NCBI GenBank assembly: GCA_013316825.1
Contig: WSLY01000012.1
Coordinates: forward strand, 1 to 64,000
Direction: 5' to 3'
Source of the DNA: Lachnospiraceae bacterium
GTDB taxonomy: Bacteria > Bacillota > Clostridia > Lachnospirales > Lachnospiraceae
Length of the DNA: 64,000 nucleotides
How positions within the stretch are numbered: the first letter of the stretch is position 1; each line of letters begins with the position of its first letter. The notes under the pieces were generated by a model that saw nothing but the letters and a program-made list of their open reading frames with translations, did no database searches and had not been told where the DNA came from. The translations under genes and the position numbers were made by a program. Below are positions 18,473 through 27,295 of the stretch, in pieces.

Positions 18473-19345
18473 TTAATAAGACAGAATTTCGTAGCCGGTT
18501 TCCGTCACCAGAACCTGAATCTCCCATTGGGCGGAAGGCTTGCCGTCCGCCGTATATACGGACCAGCCGTCGGCTTTGTCTATGTAGATTTCACTGCCGC
18601 CCATGTTAATCATCGGCTCAATGGTAAAGACGAAGCCGGGAACCATAAGCATACCGGTGCCTTTTTCAGAAGTGTAGCTGACGAAAGGCTCCTCATGGAA
18701 TTCAAGACCAACGCCGTGACCGCCTATTTCACGAACTACGCTGTATCCGTTTTTCTGCGCAAATTCGTTGATGGCGTGTCCCATATCGCCGAGGGGATGC
18801 CAAGGCTTTACCTGTGAAAGCCCGACGTTCAGGCTTTCCTTTGTGACTTCCACGAGCCGCTTCTTTTCGGGAGAAACCTCTCCGATGCAGTACATGCGCG
18901 AAGAGTCGGAAAAGTAACCGTTGTAGATGGTGGAGGCGTCCACATTGACAATATCCCCTTCGTGAAGTACCACGTCGCCGGAGGGAATACCATGGCATAC
19001 CTGCTCATTGATAGAGGTACATACGCTTTTGGGGTAGCCCTTGTAGTGCAGGGGCGCAGGAACGGCGTGGGCGGCGGTAGTCAGTTCATACACCCACTTG
19101 TCAATCTCTTCCGTGGTGATGCCCTCACGAATATGCTCTCCGATATAGTCAAGAACGGCAATATTGATTTTGGCGCTCTCTCTGATACCAGCTAACTGTG
19201 CTTCGTTCTTAATCAATTTTCTGGAGGGCACGAGAAAACCTTTCAGATGATATTCTTCGATGCGGCTGTCAAAATCACAGTGGCACTTTTTATATTTTTT
19301 GCCGCTGCCGCACCAACATTCATCATTTCTTCCTATTTTTTCCAT
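18473..19345 (-). CDS. map: Methionine aminopeptidase with N-terminal SEC-C zinc motif
   Basis: 290 residues. Residues 1-25 hold a SEC-C motif (RNDECWCGSGKKYKKCH), a zinc knuckle also found in SecA and thought to help ribosome or substrate contact. The rest is the pita-bread type I methionine aminopeptidase, which removes initiator Met: HGIPSGDVVLHEGD, VNVDASTIYNGYFSDSSR (two Asp metal ligands), GGHGVGLEFHEEP (His ligand) and FTIEPMI (Glu ligand), with the last Glu in QWEIQVLV. The SEC-C form is common in Clostridia as a second copy beside the ribosomal-operon map. The start has a GAGGAG box upstream. Confidence 0.93.
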   Translation of the reverse strand: MEKIGRNDECWCGSGKKYKKCHCDFDSRIEEYHLKGFLVPSRKLIKNEAQLAGIRESAKINIAVLDYIGEHIREGITTEEIDKWVYELTTAAHAVPAPLHYKGYPKSVCTSINEQVCHGIPSGDVVLHEGDIVNVDASTIYNGYFSDSSRMYCIGEVSPEKKRLVEVTKESLNVGLSQVKPWHPLGDMGHAINEFAQKNGYSVVREIGGHGVGLEFHEEPFVSYTSEKGTGMLMVPGFVFTIEPMINMGGSEIYIDKADGWSVYTADGKPSAQWEIQVLVTETGYEILSY

Positions 19346-19358
19346 AAGTCATGACTCC

Positions 19359-21245
19359 TCATTTCATTTTTACGCAGTTTTCGGTCGATATGGTATGATA
19401 TACCGTGTACGCTTCGTCCTTTATCTCGTACAGGGGCTTTAACATAAAGTTCTTTGCCTGACCTCTGGTACGGTAACTATTTTGCAGCCACGGGAATGTG
19501 CTGTAGGTATGTTCCATCTGGGGAGACAAAAAATCTTGTGGCTGTGCGGCGTTTCCGGTGATACCATAGTCTGTTTCTGTCAGCCCTGCAAGTACGATGG
19601 GACCGTCCACGGCAGCGGCAAGCTCCGGCATGTCGGCAAGAGGCTCCATGACAACCCCGTCCGGCAGATACATATAGATAGTCGTTTTAGCCCACACGCC
19701 TGTCAGGTGAATATAACCGTCTGTAACCTGAAAGGATATATTTCCGCTTTGTCCGCTTACGTCTGCTTTCATCAGCTTTTCATAAGTAAAGCCGGAAAGC
19801 TTCGGCAGGGAAAGGGGCTGTCCGTCGATGGTAAGAACGGGGACATCCTGTATCCAGCAGGGAAGCCTAAAGGACAGGGTAAGCGCCGTGGGTAAATCTG
19901 TTTTAATTGTAAACTTTAAAGACCAGCGGGACATCTGGCTGTTGTCATTTTCATCAAATAATGCTTGTGCATTATAGTATTTCATGTCCGTATCCTGCGT
20001 AAAAAATACTGTGTTCTCACCATAGCGGCAATTTGCTTCGGACGGAATATACTGGCTGATGACGAGCCTGTTTGCAGGAATATCCTGATAATAGATAAGG
20101 TCGGGATACAAGGTCTGTGCCTGTACCATGGTGCCGTGGCAGCACCAGAAATCGCGGGTTTTGCTTCCCCACTTCTTTTTGCTTCCGGCAAGCATGGGCA
20201 GGAAGTAGGTGGGCATACCGGTAGAAGGGTTTTGCTGTGCCAGAAAACCATTATACAGACAGCGTTCGATATAGTCCGCATACTTGGTGTCGCCGCTCCA
20301 GTGATACAGGTAGGCGGCAGTACGCACCATATTGTAAACGGTGCAAAATTCCTGATTGCGTTCGCCAAGAAACTGTCCCTGCATATGGGGCGGCATCCAG
20401 AACTCTCCGGCATTCTGTCCGGTGGTAGCGAGCATACCGCGCTCGGTGACGGCACAATCCCAGAACAGCTCCGTGATACGCCGCCATTCTTCATCGCCTG
20501 TAACCTCGTATAGCCTGGCGGCACCATGGGATAAAGGAATACTGGCATTGGCATGACAGTTGGTGAGTGGATCCTGCCCGCTTTTCAATTTGCGAAATAA
20601 ACCGGCATCCTGATAACGTCCGGCAAGTTCTTTGTAGATTTCATTCTTTGTAAGTGCATAAAGTTCCGTCCAGATTTCCAGCATACCGCCTTCTTCACCG
20701 CTGTAAACGGCATGGGGGCTGCGCTTTTGCATATCATCCGTCCATCGGATATACCAACCGGCAAGCCTGTCTAAAATTTCTAAAGCCTGTGTGCTGCCTG
20801 CATATTGGTAAGCATGGGTCAATCCCATAATCAGCTTGTGCATGGTGTACTGGGGAGACCAGATATACCGATCTGTCGTAAGCATTTCAAAATATTTTTC
20901 AGGGATGGGACCGACCCAGCCGTTTCCGTTTAATTCCTGACAGCGAGCCAGTTCTGAAATGATGTTATCCAGCTTGCATTTCAATGTTCTATCCTTGTCC
21001 GAGGAGGAAAGAGCGGCGGCAGCAGACAGCCAGTGCCCTAAAAAGTGTCCGCGAAGCTGGCATGTGGGAGCTTCCCAGCCCCAGTGCAGATGCTCGTTAG
21101 ATACCTGAATACATGCTTCCAGATAAAAATTCTGCAGCAGGCAGGTGCTGTCAAGATCCAAAAGATACTGACGGTTTAAGTCCATGCGCTCTCGAAATAT
21201 GGAGGGCAGGATGGTTACTTGGGATTTGTCAAGGGAGGTCAGCAT
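19359..21245 (-). CDS. Glycoside hydrolase family 127 (beta-L-arabinofuranosidase type)
   Basis: 628 residues of the DUF1680/GH127 family, which cleaves beta-L-arabinofuranosides from plant hydroxyproline-rich glycoproteins or related glycans by a cysteine nucleophile. The (alpha/alpha)6 barrel runs to about residue 430 with FLGHWLSAAAALSS, WVGPIPEKYFE and HGAARLYEVTGDEEW. The catalytic cysteine region is visible as FWCCHGTM near residue 390, with a glutamate in NQEFCTVYNM. The C-terminal beta domain ends in EDEAYTVYHT-like sequence. No signal peptide, so it acts inside the cell on imported oligosaccharides. No transporter is adjacent. RBS AGAAAGGAG supports the start. Confidence 0.9.
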   Translation of the reverse strand: MLTSLDKSQVTILPSIFRERMDLNRQYLLDLDSTCLLQNFYLEACIQVSNEHLHWGWEAPTCQLRGHFLGHWLSAAAALSSSDKDRTLKCKLDNIISELARCQELNGNGWVGPIPEKYFEMLTTDRYIWSPQYTMHKLIMGLTHAYQYAGSTQALEILDRLAGWYIRWTDDMQKRSPHAVYSGEEGGMLEIWTELYALTKNEIYKELAGRYQDAGLFRKLKSGQDPLTNCHANASIPLSHGAARLYEVTGDEEWRRITELFWDCAVTERGMLATTGQNAGEFWMPPHMQGQFLGERNQEFCTVYNMVRTAAYLYHWSGDTKYADYIERCLYNGFLAQQNPSTGMPTYFLPMLAGSKKKWGSKTRDFWCCHGTMVQAQTLYPDLIYYQDIPANRLVISQYIPSEANCRYGENTVFFTQDTDMKYYNAQALFDENDNSQMSRWSLKFTIKTDLPTALTLSFRLPCWIQDVPVLTIDGQPLSLPKLSGFTYEKLMKADVSGQSGNISFQVTDGYIHLTGVWAKTTIYMYLPDGVVMEPLADMPELAAAVDGPIVLAGLTETDYGITGNAAQPQDFLSPQMEHTYSTFPWLQNSYRTRGQAKNFMLKPLYEIKDEAYTVYHTISTENCVKMK

Positions 21246-21372
21246 AGAATGCTCCTTTCTGCTATGTGTTGATTTAAGGGGGCTGTGAAACTAAGGGCTG
21301 CAAGTGTCATTGTACGGATGGTATATGCCGCCGCAATATGCTTCGGATTCTACGCCTCGCAATCACCAGCCA

Positions 21373-22230
21373 TTATATTGTAGTGGCAGCATTTGCCTCC
21401 TGCACCAAAACCTCTCCCACCGCCTCAGGGTCATCCCGTATGATTTCCCCCACAGCAGGCAGGGTAATACATCCCGCATAGGGGTTTTTGATACTAATCA
21501 CCGGCGCGGTAAGGGAAGCCTCCACCTGTGACCTTTCAAAGCACAAATCTGCATCGCACATTTCACAGTCAATCAGCTTTAAGCCTTTGCAGTAACACAA
21601 GGGCTGGGTGCCAATGATTTTGCAATGTTCAAAGGTAACGTTTTCACAGTACCAGGCAAGGTATTCCCCTTTGACGGTGCTGTTGCGTACCACAATATTT
21701 TTTGCATGCCAAAAAGCGTCCTTTGTATCGAAAATACAGTTTTCAAACAAGGAATCTTCTATGTACTGGAAAGAATATTTACCATTCAGGGTCACATTCT
21801 GAAAGTGCAGGCGGCTGGAGCGCATCATAAAATATTCGCTTGCAGCGGTGCAGTTTTTCATTTCGATATCCTGCACGGACCAGCCGAATTCAGGAGAAAT
21901 AATGTCGCAATCCAGCATCTTTACCCGTGCACATTCCCGCAGCGCTTTAATGCCATGGAGCTTTGTGCCGGTGATATGGATGTCTTCGGAATACCAGAGC
22001 GCCGCACGGCAAAGTGCTGTCAGTTCCGAGCGGCTGATGGTAAGGTTATGGTTATGCCAAAAGGGATAGCGCAAGTTAAAGAAACAGTCTTCCACTTGAA
22101 TATCGCTGCTTTCCTTCAAAGCACTTTCCCCATCTGCGGGTCCGTCAAAAGAACAGTTTTTGACAAGCAGCCCCTTGCTTCCGTACAGGGCGCGTTCGCT
22201 GTCAAGTGACTGGTTTTCTAGTATGTTCAT
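21373..22230 (-). CDS. DUF3737 right-handed beta-helix-like protein
   Basis: About 285 residues made of short repeated units of the pattern 'xxVxNCxFxG/D' (NCSFDG, DCFFNLRYP, ENCIFDTKDAFWHAKNI, EHCKIIG), as expected for a right-handed beta helix and for the DUF3737 family. No signal peptide. The family is widespread in gut Firmicutes and has no established function. The ORF track begins 60 bases upstream; GAAAGGCG lies 11 bp before the ATG at 22230, which I choose, although an in-frame GTG at 22242 is possible. Confidence 0.8.
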   Translation of the reverse strand: MNILENQSLDSERALYGSKGLLVKNCSFDGPADGESALKESSDIQVEDCFFNLRYPFWHNHNLTISRSELTALCRAALWYSEDIHITGTKLHGIKALRECARVKMLDCDIISPEFGWSVQDIEMKNCTAASEYFMMRSSRLHFQNVTLNGKYSFQYIEDSLFENCIFDTKDAFWHAKNIVVRNSTVKGEYLAWYCENVTFEHCKIIGTQPLCYCKGLKLIDCEMCDADLCFERSQVEASLTAPVISIKNPYAGCITLPAVGEIIRDDPEAVGEVLVQEANAATTI

Positions 22231-22393
22231 GTCTGTATTCACGCCTTTCTTTGTAAAGTATCTAAAATGCTCTTCTTTAGTATATGACACAATGAGGCAA
22301 ATAGCAAACAGGAAATTTTAGTATGCAAAACGTGCTGTTTGATAGTTATAAACAGCAAAAAATGGGAACTTTTTCAACACATACCGCCAATAC

Positions 22394-22422
22394 TTTACCT
22401 TTTTGTGTAAACATGATAAAAT
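22394..22422 (+). promoter_or_regulatory. Promoter for the lipoprotein-ddl-murF group
   Basis: TTTACC at 22394-22399 and TAAAAT at 22417-22422, spacer 17 bp, 31 bp ahead of the TTG start. Confidence 0.55.
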
Positions 22423-22453
22423 GTGCGAAAAGGCGTGACAGGAGGGCAGTCGG

Positions 22454-23857
22454 TTGTCTGGAAGAAAAAGACCAAACAAAAGAATCGTGCTATGGTTTTT
22501 GGCGGCTTTGGCAGCAGTATTTACCGGCTGCGGTTCGCGTGATGACGGGGAGAGGGCACAAAAGCAGGAGACGCAGCAGGCAGAGATTTTCAGCATGGAA
22601 ACAGAACCGGTGCTTGACTATGAAGTGCCCGTTGTTCTGCCCGGGATTTTAGTGGACAGGATAGGATATGAAGCATTGTCATATAAGACGGCAGTGGTGC
22701 GGGGAAGCAGTCTGCCCGCCCGTTTTCGTATTGTCAATGCTGACACGGGAGAAGTGGTATACACCGGCAGTCTGGAAGGCGCAGGTTACGATACAGAGAC
22801 GAAGGAATATAATAGTTATGGGGATTTTTCCGCGCTGACAGAGGAAGGCGTTTACTATATGGAGTGCGATATGTTAGGGCGCTCTTATTCATTTGAAATA
22901 AAGGATACCATGTATGAGGATTTGATGGAGGAGGCAATCGCACTTTTAAACGGCAGGCGCAGTCATTTGACAGAAGCAGACGTGTTAGATGTATGTCAAA
23001 GTGTTTCCGTACTGCTATTGTCTTACGAGCTGTTTGCACCTGTGTATGAAGGGCGGGCGGCAGAGGGAAAGGAGCCTCCTCTGATTGCACTTGTCAAAAG
23101 CTATGCGGAGTGGCTGCTTACAATGCAGGATGCACAGACAGGAGCCGTACTGGAAGAGGGAGAGGCGTTGTGGACGGAAACGGCATGGTTATCGGCTGTG
23201 CTGGCAAAATTCAGCTATACCTATCAAAAATACGACAGCGTCTATGCAACGGTATGCCTGCAGGCATCTGACAAGGCGTGGAAAGCGATAACAGAACAAA
23301 AGCAGCAAAAGGCAGAGGAAAGCGGGGAAGGCAGTTATGAGGAAGTGATGTTTTATGCGGCTGCCGAATTGTACCGTGCCACCGGACGAAACGCATATCA
23401 TCTGATGGTGATAGAGTTAAGTAAGGATATGACGGCGGATGCGGATAAAGTTGCGCTTGTTTTCGGCACATTGACGTATGCCTCCACAAAACGAAGTGTA
23501 AACATGGATTTATGCGCGCGTCTGACGAAGGTGCTTTTGGATGAAGCGGAATATATTGCGGAGCTTGCACAGGAGGATGTTTTTTCTGCCGGCAGCAGTC
23601 TGGCGGAAGAAAGTCTGGAGGAAATCCTTTGGGATATGGTAGTGGTATCCTCGGTAGATTATATCATTACCAACCATGAATATGCCACGTTGATTGAAAA
23701 TCATCTGCACTATCTGGCAGGGGTAAATGAGACGGCAGCCTGCCATACCTGCCCCGATGGAGAAAGCGCGGGTGCGGACATCGGCAAGGACTGTATGAGT
23801 ACGGCGGAGTATGTGATGATGTTGAGTGAAATTTTGAGCCATAAACAGGAGGAGTAA
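22454..23857 (+). CDS. Lipoprotein with GH9-type N-terminal Ig-like domain
   Basis: 467 residues, TTG start with AGGAGGG upstream. Signal MSGRKRPNKRIVLWFLAALA ends in a lipobox FTGC. Residues about 65-145 match the N-terminal Ig-like domain of GH9 cellulases (VDRIGYEALSYKTAVV, FRIVNADTGEVVYTG, EEGVYYMECDMLG). The rest is helical and looks like an eroded or short (alpha/alpha)6 toroid (MEEAIALLNGRRS, YEEVMFYAAAELYRATG), but the catalytic DAGD motif of GH9 is not visible. It may bind glycan without hydrolysing it. The stop lies three bases before the ddl start. Confidence 0.7.
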   Translation: MSGRKRPNKRIVLWFLAALAAVFTGCGSRDDGERAQKQETQQAEIFSMETEPVLDYEVPVVLPGILVDRIGYEALSYKTAVVRGSSLPARFRIVNADTGEVVYTGSLEGAGYDTETKEYNSYGDFSALTEEGVYYMECDMLGRSYSFEIKDTMYEDLMEEAIALLNGRRSHLTEADVLDVCQSVSVLLLSYELFAPVYEGRAAEGKEPPLIALVKSYAEWLLTMQDAQTGAVLEEGEALWTETAWLSAVLAKFSYTYQKYDSVYATVCLQASDKAWKAITEQKQQKAEESGEGSYEEVMFYAAAELYRATGRNAYHLMVIELSKDMTADADKVALVFGTLTYASTKRSVNMDLCARLTKVLLDEAEYIAELAQEDVFSAGSSLAEESLEEILWDMVVVSSVDYIITNHEYATLIENHLHYLAGVNETAACHTCPDGESAGADIGKDCMSTAEYVMMLSEILSHKQEE

Positions 23858-23860
23858 TTG

Positions 23861-24898
23861 ATGGATATAGTGGTGCTTGCGGGCGGAATCAGTACGGAGA
23901 GAGACGTATCCTTGGTGACCGGCAAAATGATTTACCGCGCCCTGAAAAAGAATGGGCACAGAGTTATTTTGCTGGATGTATTTTTAGGATATGAAGGCAC
24001 GGATATCGACTCTGTTTTTTCTCTGAATAAGGATTGGGAGGCGCAGGCAGAGGATATAAAAGAGACAAATCCGGACATTAACCGGATAAAAGCCATGCGG
24101 AAGGATTGGGAGAAATGTTTTTTCGGTCCCAATGTGATTGCCGCCTGCCAGAAGGCGGATGTTGTATTTATTGCACTGCATGGTGAAAATGGCGAGAATG
24201 GAAAGGTGCAGGCATATTTTGATTTGATGGGGATTACCTACACGGGAACGGATTATGTAAGCGCGGCGCTCAGCATGGATAAGGGGCTGTCCAAAGATAT
24301 TTTTCGCCAGTACGGGATTCCCACGCCAAAGGGAATTCGTTTGAAAAAGGGAGAGTCAGAATTGGAGCGGGTGCCCTTTCCCTGTATGGTTAAGGCTTGC
24401 TGCGGCGGCTCCAGCGTGGGCGTCTGCATAGCAGAAAATGAGGCAGAATATGAAGCGGCAAAGGCAGAGGCGTATCAATATGATGAGGAGATTGTCATAG
24501 AGCAGTATATTGAAGGCAGGGAGTTTTCCGTCGGGGTGCTGGACGGAGAGGCGCTGCCGGTGATTGAAATAGAACCGCTTGTGGGTTTTTACGATTACAA
24601 GAACAAATATCAGGCAGGCAGCAGCATCGAGACCTGTCCGGCGCTTCTTGCAAGAGAGAAGACAGAAGAATTGCAGCGCTGTGCGGAGACAGTATTTGGC
24701 GCATTGCGGCTGAAAAAATATGCCAGAATGGATTTTATGATGGACAAAAACGGGGAAATCTATTGTCTGGAGGCAAATACCATGCCGGGCATGACGCCTA
24801 CCTCGCTGCTGCCGCAGGAGGCTGCCGCCGCGGGAATGAGCTATGAGCAGCTTTGTGAAAAGCTGTTGGAAATATCCCTTCGGGACAAAAAGGATTGA
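23861..24898 (+). CDS. ddl: D-alanine--D-alanine ligase
   Basis: ATP-grasp enzyme making the D-Ala-D-Ala dipeptide for peptidoglycan, 345 residues. Family blocks: VLAGGISTERDVSLVTG at the N-terminus, FIALHGENGENGKVQ near residue 105, MVKACCGGSSVGVC near 180, YIEGREFSVGVL near 220 and YCLEANTMPGMT near 310. The VanA/VanC-type replacements are not obvious. Start at ATG 23861 with CAGGAGGAG just before it, rather than the TTG one codon earlier. It sits between a lipoprotein gene and murF, which uses its product. Confidence 0.95.
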   Translation: MDIVVLAGGISTERDVSLVTGKMIYRALKKNGHRVILLDVFLGYEGTDIDSVFSLNKDWEAQAEDIKETNPDINRIKAMRKDWEKCFFGPNVIAACQKADVVFIALHGENGENGKVQAYFDLMGITYTGTDYVSAALSMDKGLSKDIFRQYGIPTPKGIRLKKGESELERVPFPCMVKACCGGSSVGVCIAENEAEYEAAKAEAYQYDEEIVIEQYIEGREFSVGVLDGEALPVIEIEPLVGFYDYKNKYQAGSSIETCPALLAREKTEELQRCAETVFGALRLKKYARMDFMMDKNGEIYCLEANTMPGMTPTSLLPQEAAAAGMSYEQLCEKLLEISLRDKKD

Positions 24899-24920
24899 TA
24901 GAATAAGGAGCGTATGTACT

Positions 24921-26381
24921 ATGGAAAATACCATGCAGAATATGACACTTTATAATATTGCGGAGGCTTGCTGCGGCAGGCTGCTGCGGGGCGCTTTGGC
25001 GGCAGGTGATGCGAAAAGGGAGATTACCTGTGCGGAAATTGATTCCCGTAAGATGATGGCAGGAGGTCTTTTCTTTGCCGCAAAGGGAGAAAAAGTGGAC
25101 GGACACCGGTTTATCGGGCAGGTATTTGAAAAAGGGGCGCTCTGTGTCGTGACGGAAAAGACACCTGAGCAGGTAGAAGAAGAGCATGGGGTGCCTGCAG
25201 CTTCTTGGGGTTTTTATATTTTGGTGGAAAATACGTTTACGGCGCTGCGGGGAATTGCCGCTTTTTACCGAAAGCAGTTGTCTATTCCGGTGGTGGGTAT
25301 TACAGGAAGCGTAGGCAAAACCAGCACAAAGGAATTTATTGCAGGAGTGCTCTCTGCAAAATATCAGGTGCTAAAGACAGAAGGTAATTTTAACAATGGC
25401 ATCGGGCTGCCCCTGACGCTTCTGCGCATCCGCAGGGAGCATGAGGCGGCGGTAGTAGAGATGGGCATCAGTGATTTTGGGGAGATGAGCCGGCTTGGGG
25501 AAATGGCAAGACCGGATATCTGCGTGATTACCAATATTGGGCAGTGCCATCTGGAAACGCTGCATGACAGGGCAGGTATTTTAAAGGCAAAGACGGAAGT
25601 TTTTCACTATATGCAGGAGGATGGAGAGGTCTGTTTAAATGGCGATGACGATTTATTATCCATGATTCAGACCGTGAATGGCAAGGCGGTGCATCATTTT
25701 GGCATTTCGGAGACGGAGGGTTTTGAAGTGTTTGCGACCGATATTGAAAATCTGGGTCTGGCAGGGAGCCGCGCCGTGATGCATATTGGCGGCAGCCTGT
25801 TGACAAAGAGTCATAAGCCGGAGGAGTCTTATCCCGTAGAGATTACGCTTCCCGGGCAGCATATGGTGATTAACGCTATGGCGGCGGCAATGGTCGGAAG
25901 ACTTTTGGGGCTTCAGGTGGAAGAGATACAAAGAGGAATCAAGAGTGTGGAGCCGGTGGGAGGCAGAAGCCATATTGTGCGGCTTGCAAAAAGGACGGTG
26001 ATTGACGACTGCTATAATGCCAATCCTGTGTCCATGAAGGCGGCGCTTGACCTTTTGTCCGGTGCGTTAGGCAGAAAGATTGCCATTCTGGGCGATATGT
26101 TTGAACTGGGAAATCATTCCGATAAAATGCATGAAGAAGTGGGAGCTTACGCCGTAGAAAAAGAAATAGACGCTGTTTTCTGTGTGGGAGAAAGCGCCCG
26201 CTTTATGTACGATGCAGCGCTGGTAAGGTATGACGGAATGCAGGATATTCGATATTTTGCAGCCAAGGAAGAGCTGTTAGAGAGTCTGCCGGATCTGGTT
26301 TTAGAGGGGGACACCATATTGGTAAAGGCATCTCATGGAATGGGCTTTGCCGAGATTGTGGAAGCGTTAAAGCAGATGTAA
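24921..26381 (+). CDS. murF: UDP-MurNAc-tripeptide--D-alanyl-D-alanine ligase
   Basis: Mur ligase of about 486 residues that adds D-Ala-D-Ala to UDP-MurNAc-tripeptide. The ATP P-loop is GITGSVGKTSTKEF near residue 115, followed by TEGNFNNGIGLPLTLL and the conserved NAVIDDCYNANPVSMKAAL-type C-terminal block (DDCYNANP near 360) and ILGDMFELG. The ORF track starts 78 bases upstream within ddl; AATAAGGAG places the start at 24921. Follows ddl by 22 bp, a natural operon. Confidence 0.95.
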   Translation: MENTMQNMTLYNIAEACCGRLLRGALAAGDAKREITCAEIDSRKMMAGGLFFAAKGEKVDGHRFIGQVFEKGALCVVTEKTPEQVEEEHGVPAASWGFYILVENTFTALRGIAAFYRKQLSIPVVGITGSVGKTSTKEFIAGVLSAKYQVLKTEGNFNNGIGLPLTLLRIRREHEAAVVEMGISDFGEMSRLGEMARPDICVITNIGQCHLETLHDRAGILKAKTEVFHYMQEDGEVCLNGDDDLLSMIQTVNGKAVHHFGISETEGFEVFATDIENLGLAGSRAVMHIGGSLLTKSHKPEESYPVEITLPGQHMVINAMAAAMVGRLLGLQVEEIQRGIKSVEPVGGRSHIVRLAKRTVIDDCYNANPVSMKAALDLLSGALGRKIAILGDMFELGNHSDKMHEEVGAYAVEKEIDAVFCVGESARFMYDAALVRYDGMQDIRYFAAKEELLESLPDLVLEGDTILVKASHGMGFAEIVEALKQM

Positions 26382-26387
26382 GTTGTC

Positions 26388-26452
26388 GCCGTGCAGAGCT
26401 GCTTTGCCACACAGCCGGATAGCTGCATGACAAAGCGGCGGCACGGCACAGC
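26388..26452 (+). terminator. Imperfect hairpin after murF
   Basis: GCCGTGC...GCACGGC with an inner GCTTTG/CAAAGC stem folds about 65 nt. It lies between the convergent murF and plsC; no T-run is seen, so the terminator call is weak. Confidence 0.4.
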
Positions 26453-26495
26453 GTCCGTACAAACGGCTGTACTTTGGCGGATAATCAGTGCCTGC

Positions 26496-27260
26496 TCAGC
26501 CCTGCTGCGAATCCTGTGTTTCAGGAAAATAAGCGGCTTTGTTTCTGAAATAGGTTTCTTCGATAATGCCCTTGACCTTGGAGCCGATAAATTTCTTTTC
26601 TTCTTTGGGAAGTTCGCTTATGGATACAGGCGCGCCGTATTCAATGACTACAGTGCGCTTTTTGATTTTAGGAAACTGGTCTTCAAAAACGGCGGCAGAA
26701 TTTACAATCGTCATGGGAATAATGGGAACGCCTGCTTTTTCTGCAATCTTAAAGCTTCCTTCGTGGAAAGGAAGGAAGGTGTCAGAAGTCTTGTTGCGTG
26801 TGCCTTCCGGAAAAATGCAGATGGAAATACCGTTCTTTGCTTTTTCAATGGCGGTAAGAATGGTTTTCATGCCCTCTTTGATGTTGTCACGATCCAAAAA
26901 GAGACAGTGCAGGTTTTTCATCCAAGTAGAGAGCAGCGGTATCTTTTCCATTTCTTTTTTCGCCACATAGCCGGTAGGACGGGGAACCCGCACATAGGTG
27001 AGTACGATATCAAAAAAACTGCGGTGGTTGCCCACATAGAGGACGGCGCTGTCCTTCGGCAGATTTTCTTCGCCTAATGCGATTACCTTTACGCCGGCGA
27101 TGCGTATCACGCAGCGAAACGCCCAGTTTACGATAGCGAGGGAGCTGCGGTTTTTGACATCCATATTAAATTTTCCGATAATCCATTCTACAATCATAAG
27201 GGGGATGGATAAAATCAGGAACAATATTACAAAGGATGAAACAGAAAGAAAACGTATCAT
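26496..27260 (-). CDS. plsC: 1-acyl-sn-glycerol-3-phosphate acyltransferase
   Basis: 254 residues. It transfers a second acyl chain to lysophosphatidate in phospholipid synthesis at the membrane. An N-terminal membrane segment (VILFLILSIPLMIVEWIIG) precedes the acyltransferase motifs: HX4D as NHRSFFD near residue 78, LFLDRDN near 118 and FPEGTRNK near 150. The start has AAAAGGAGATTTTT before it. It is followed after 35 bp by a lipase-like gene read in the same direction upstream of it. Confidence 0.92.
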   Translation of the reverse strand: MIRFLSVSSFVILFLILSIPLMIVEWIIGKFNMDVKNRSSLAIVNWAFRCVIRIAGVKVIALGEENLPKDSAVLYVGNHRSFFDIVLTYVRVPRPTGYVAKKEMEKIPLLSTWMKNLHCLFLDRDNIKEGMKTILTAIEKAKNGISICIFPEGTRNKTSDTFLPFHEGSFKIAEKAGVPIIPMTIVNSAAVFEDQFPKIKKRTVVIEYGAPVSISELPKEEKKFIGSKVKGIIEETYFRNKAAYFPETQDSQQG

Positions 27261-27295
27261 AAAAATCTCCTTTTGGTAAAGTTTTATCCGGCAGC

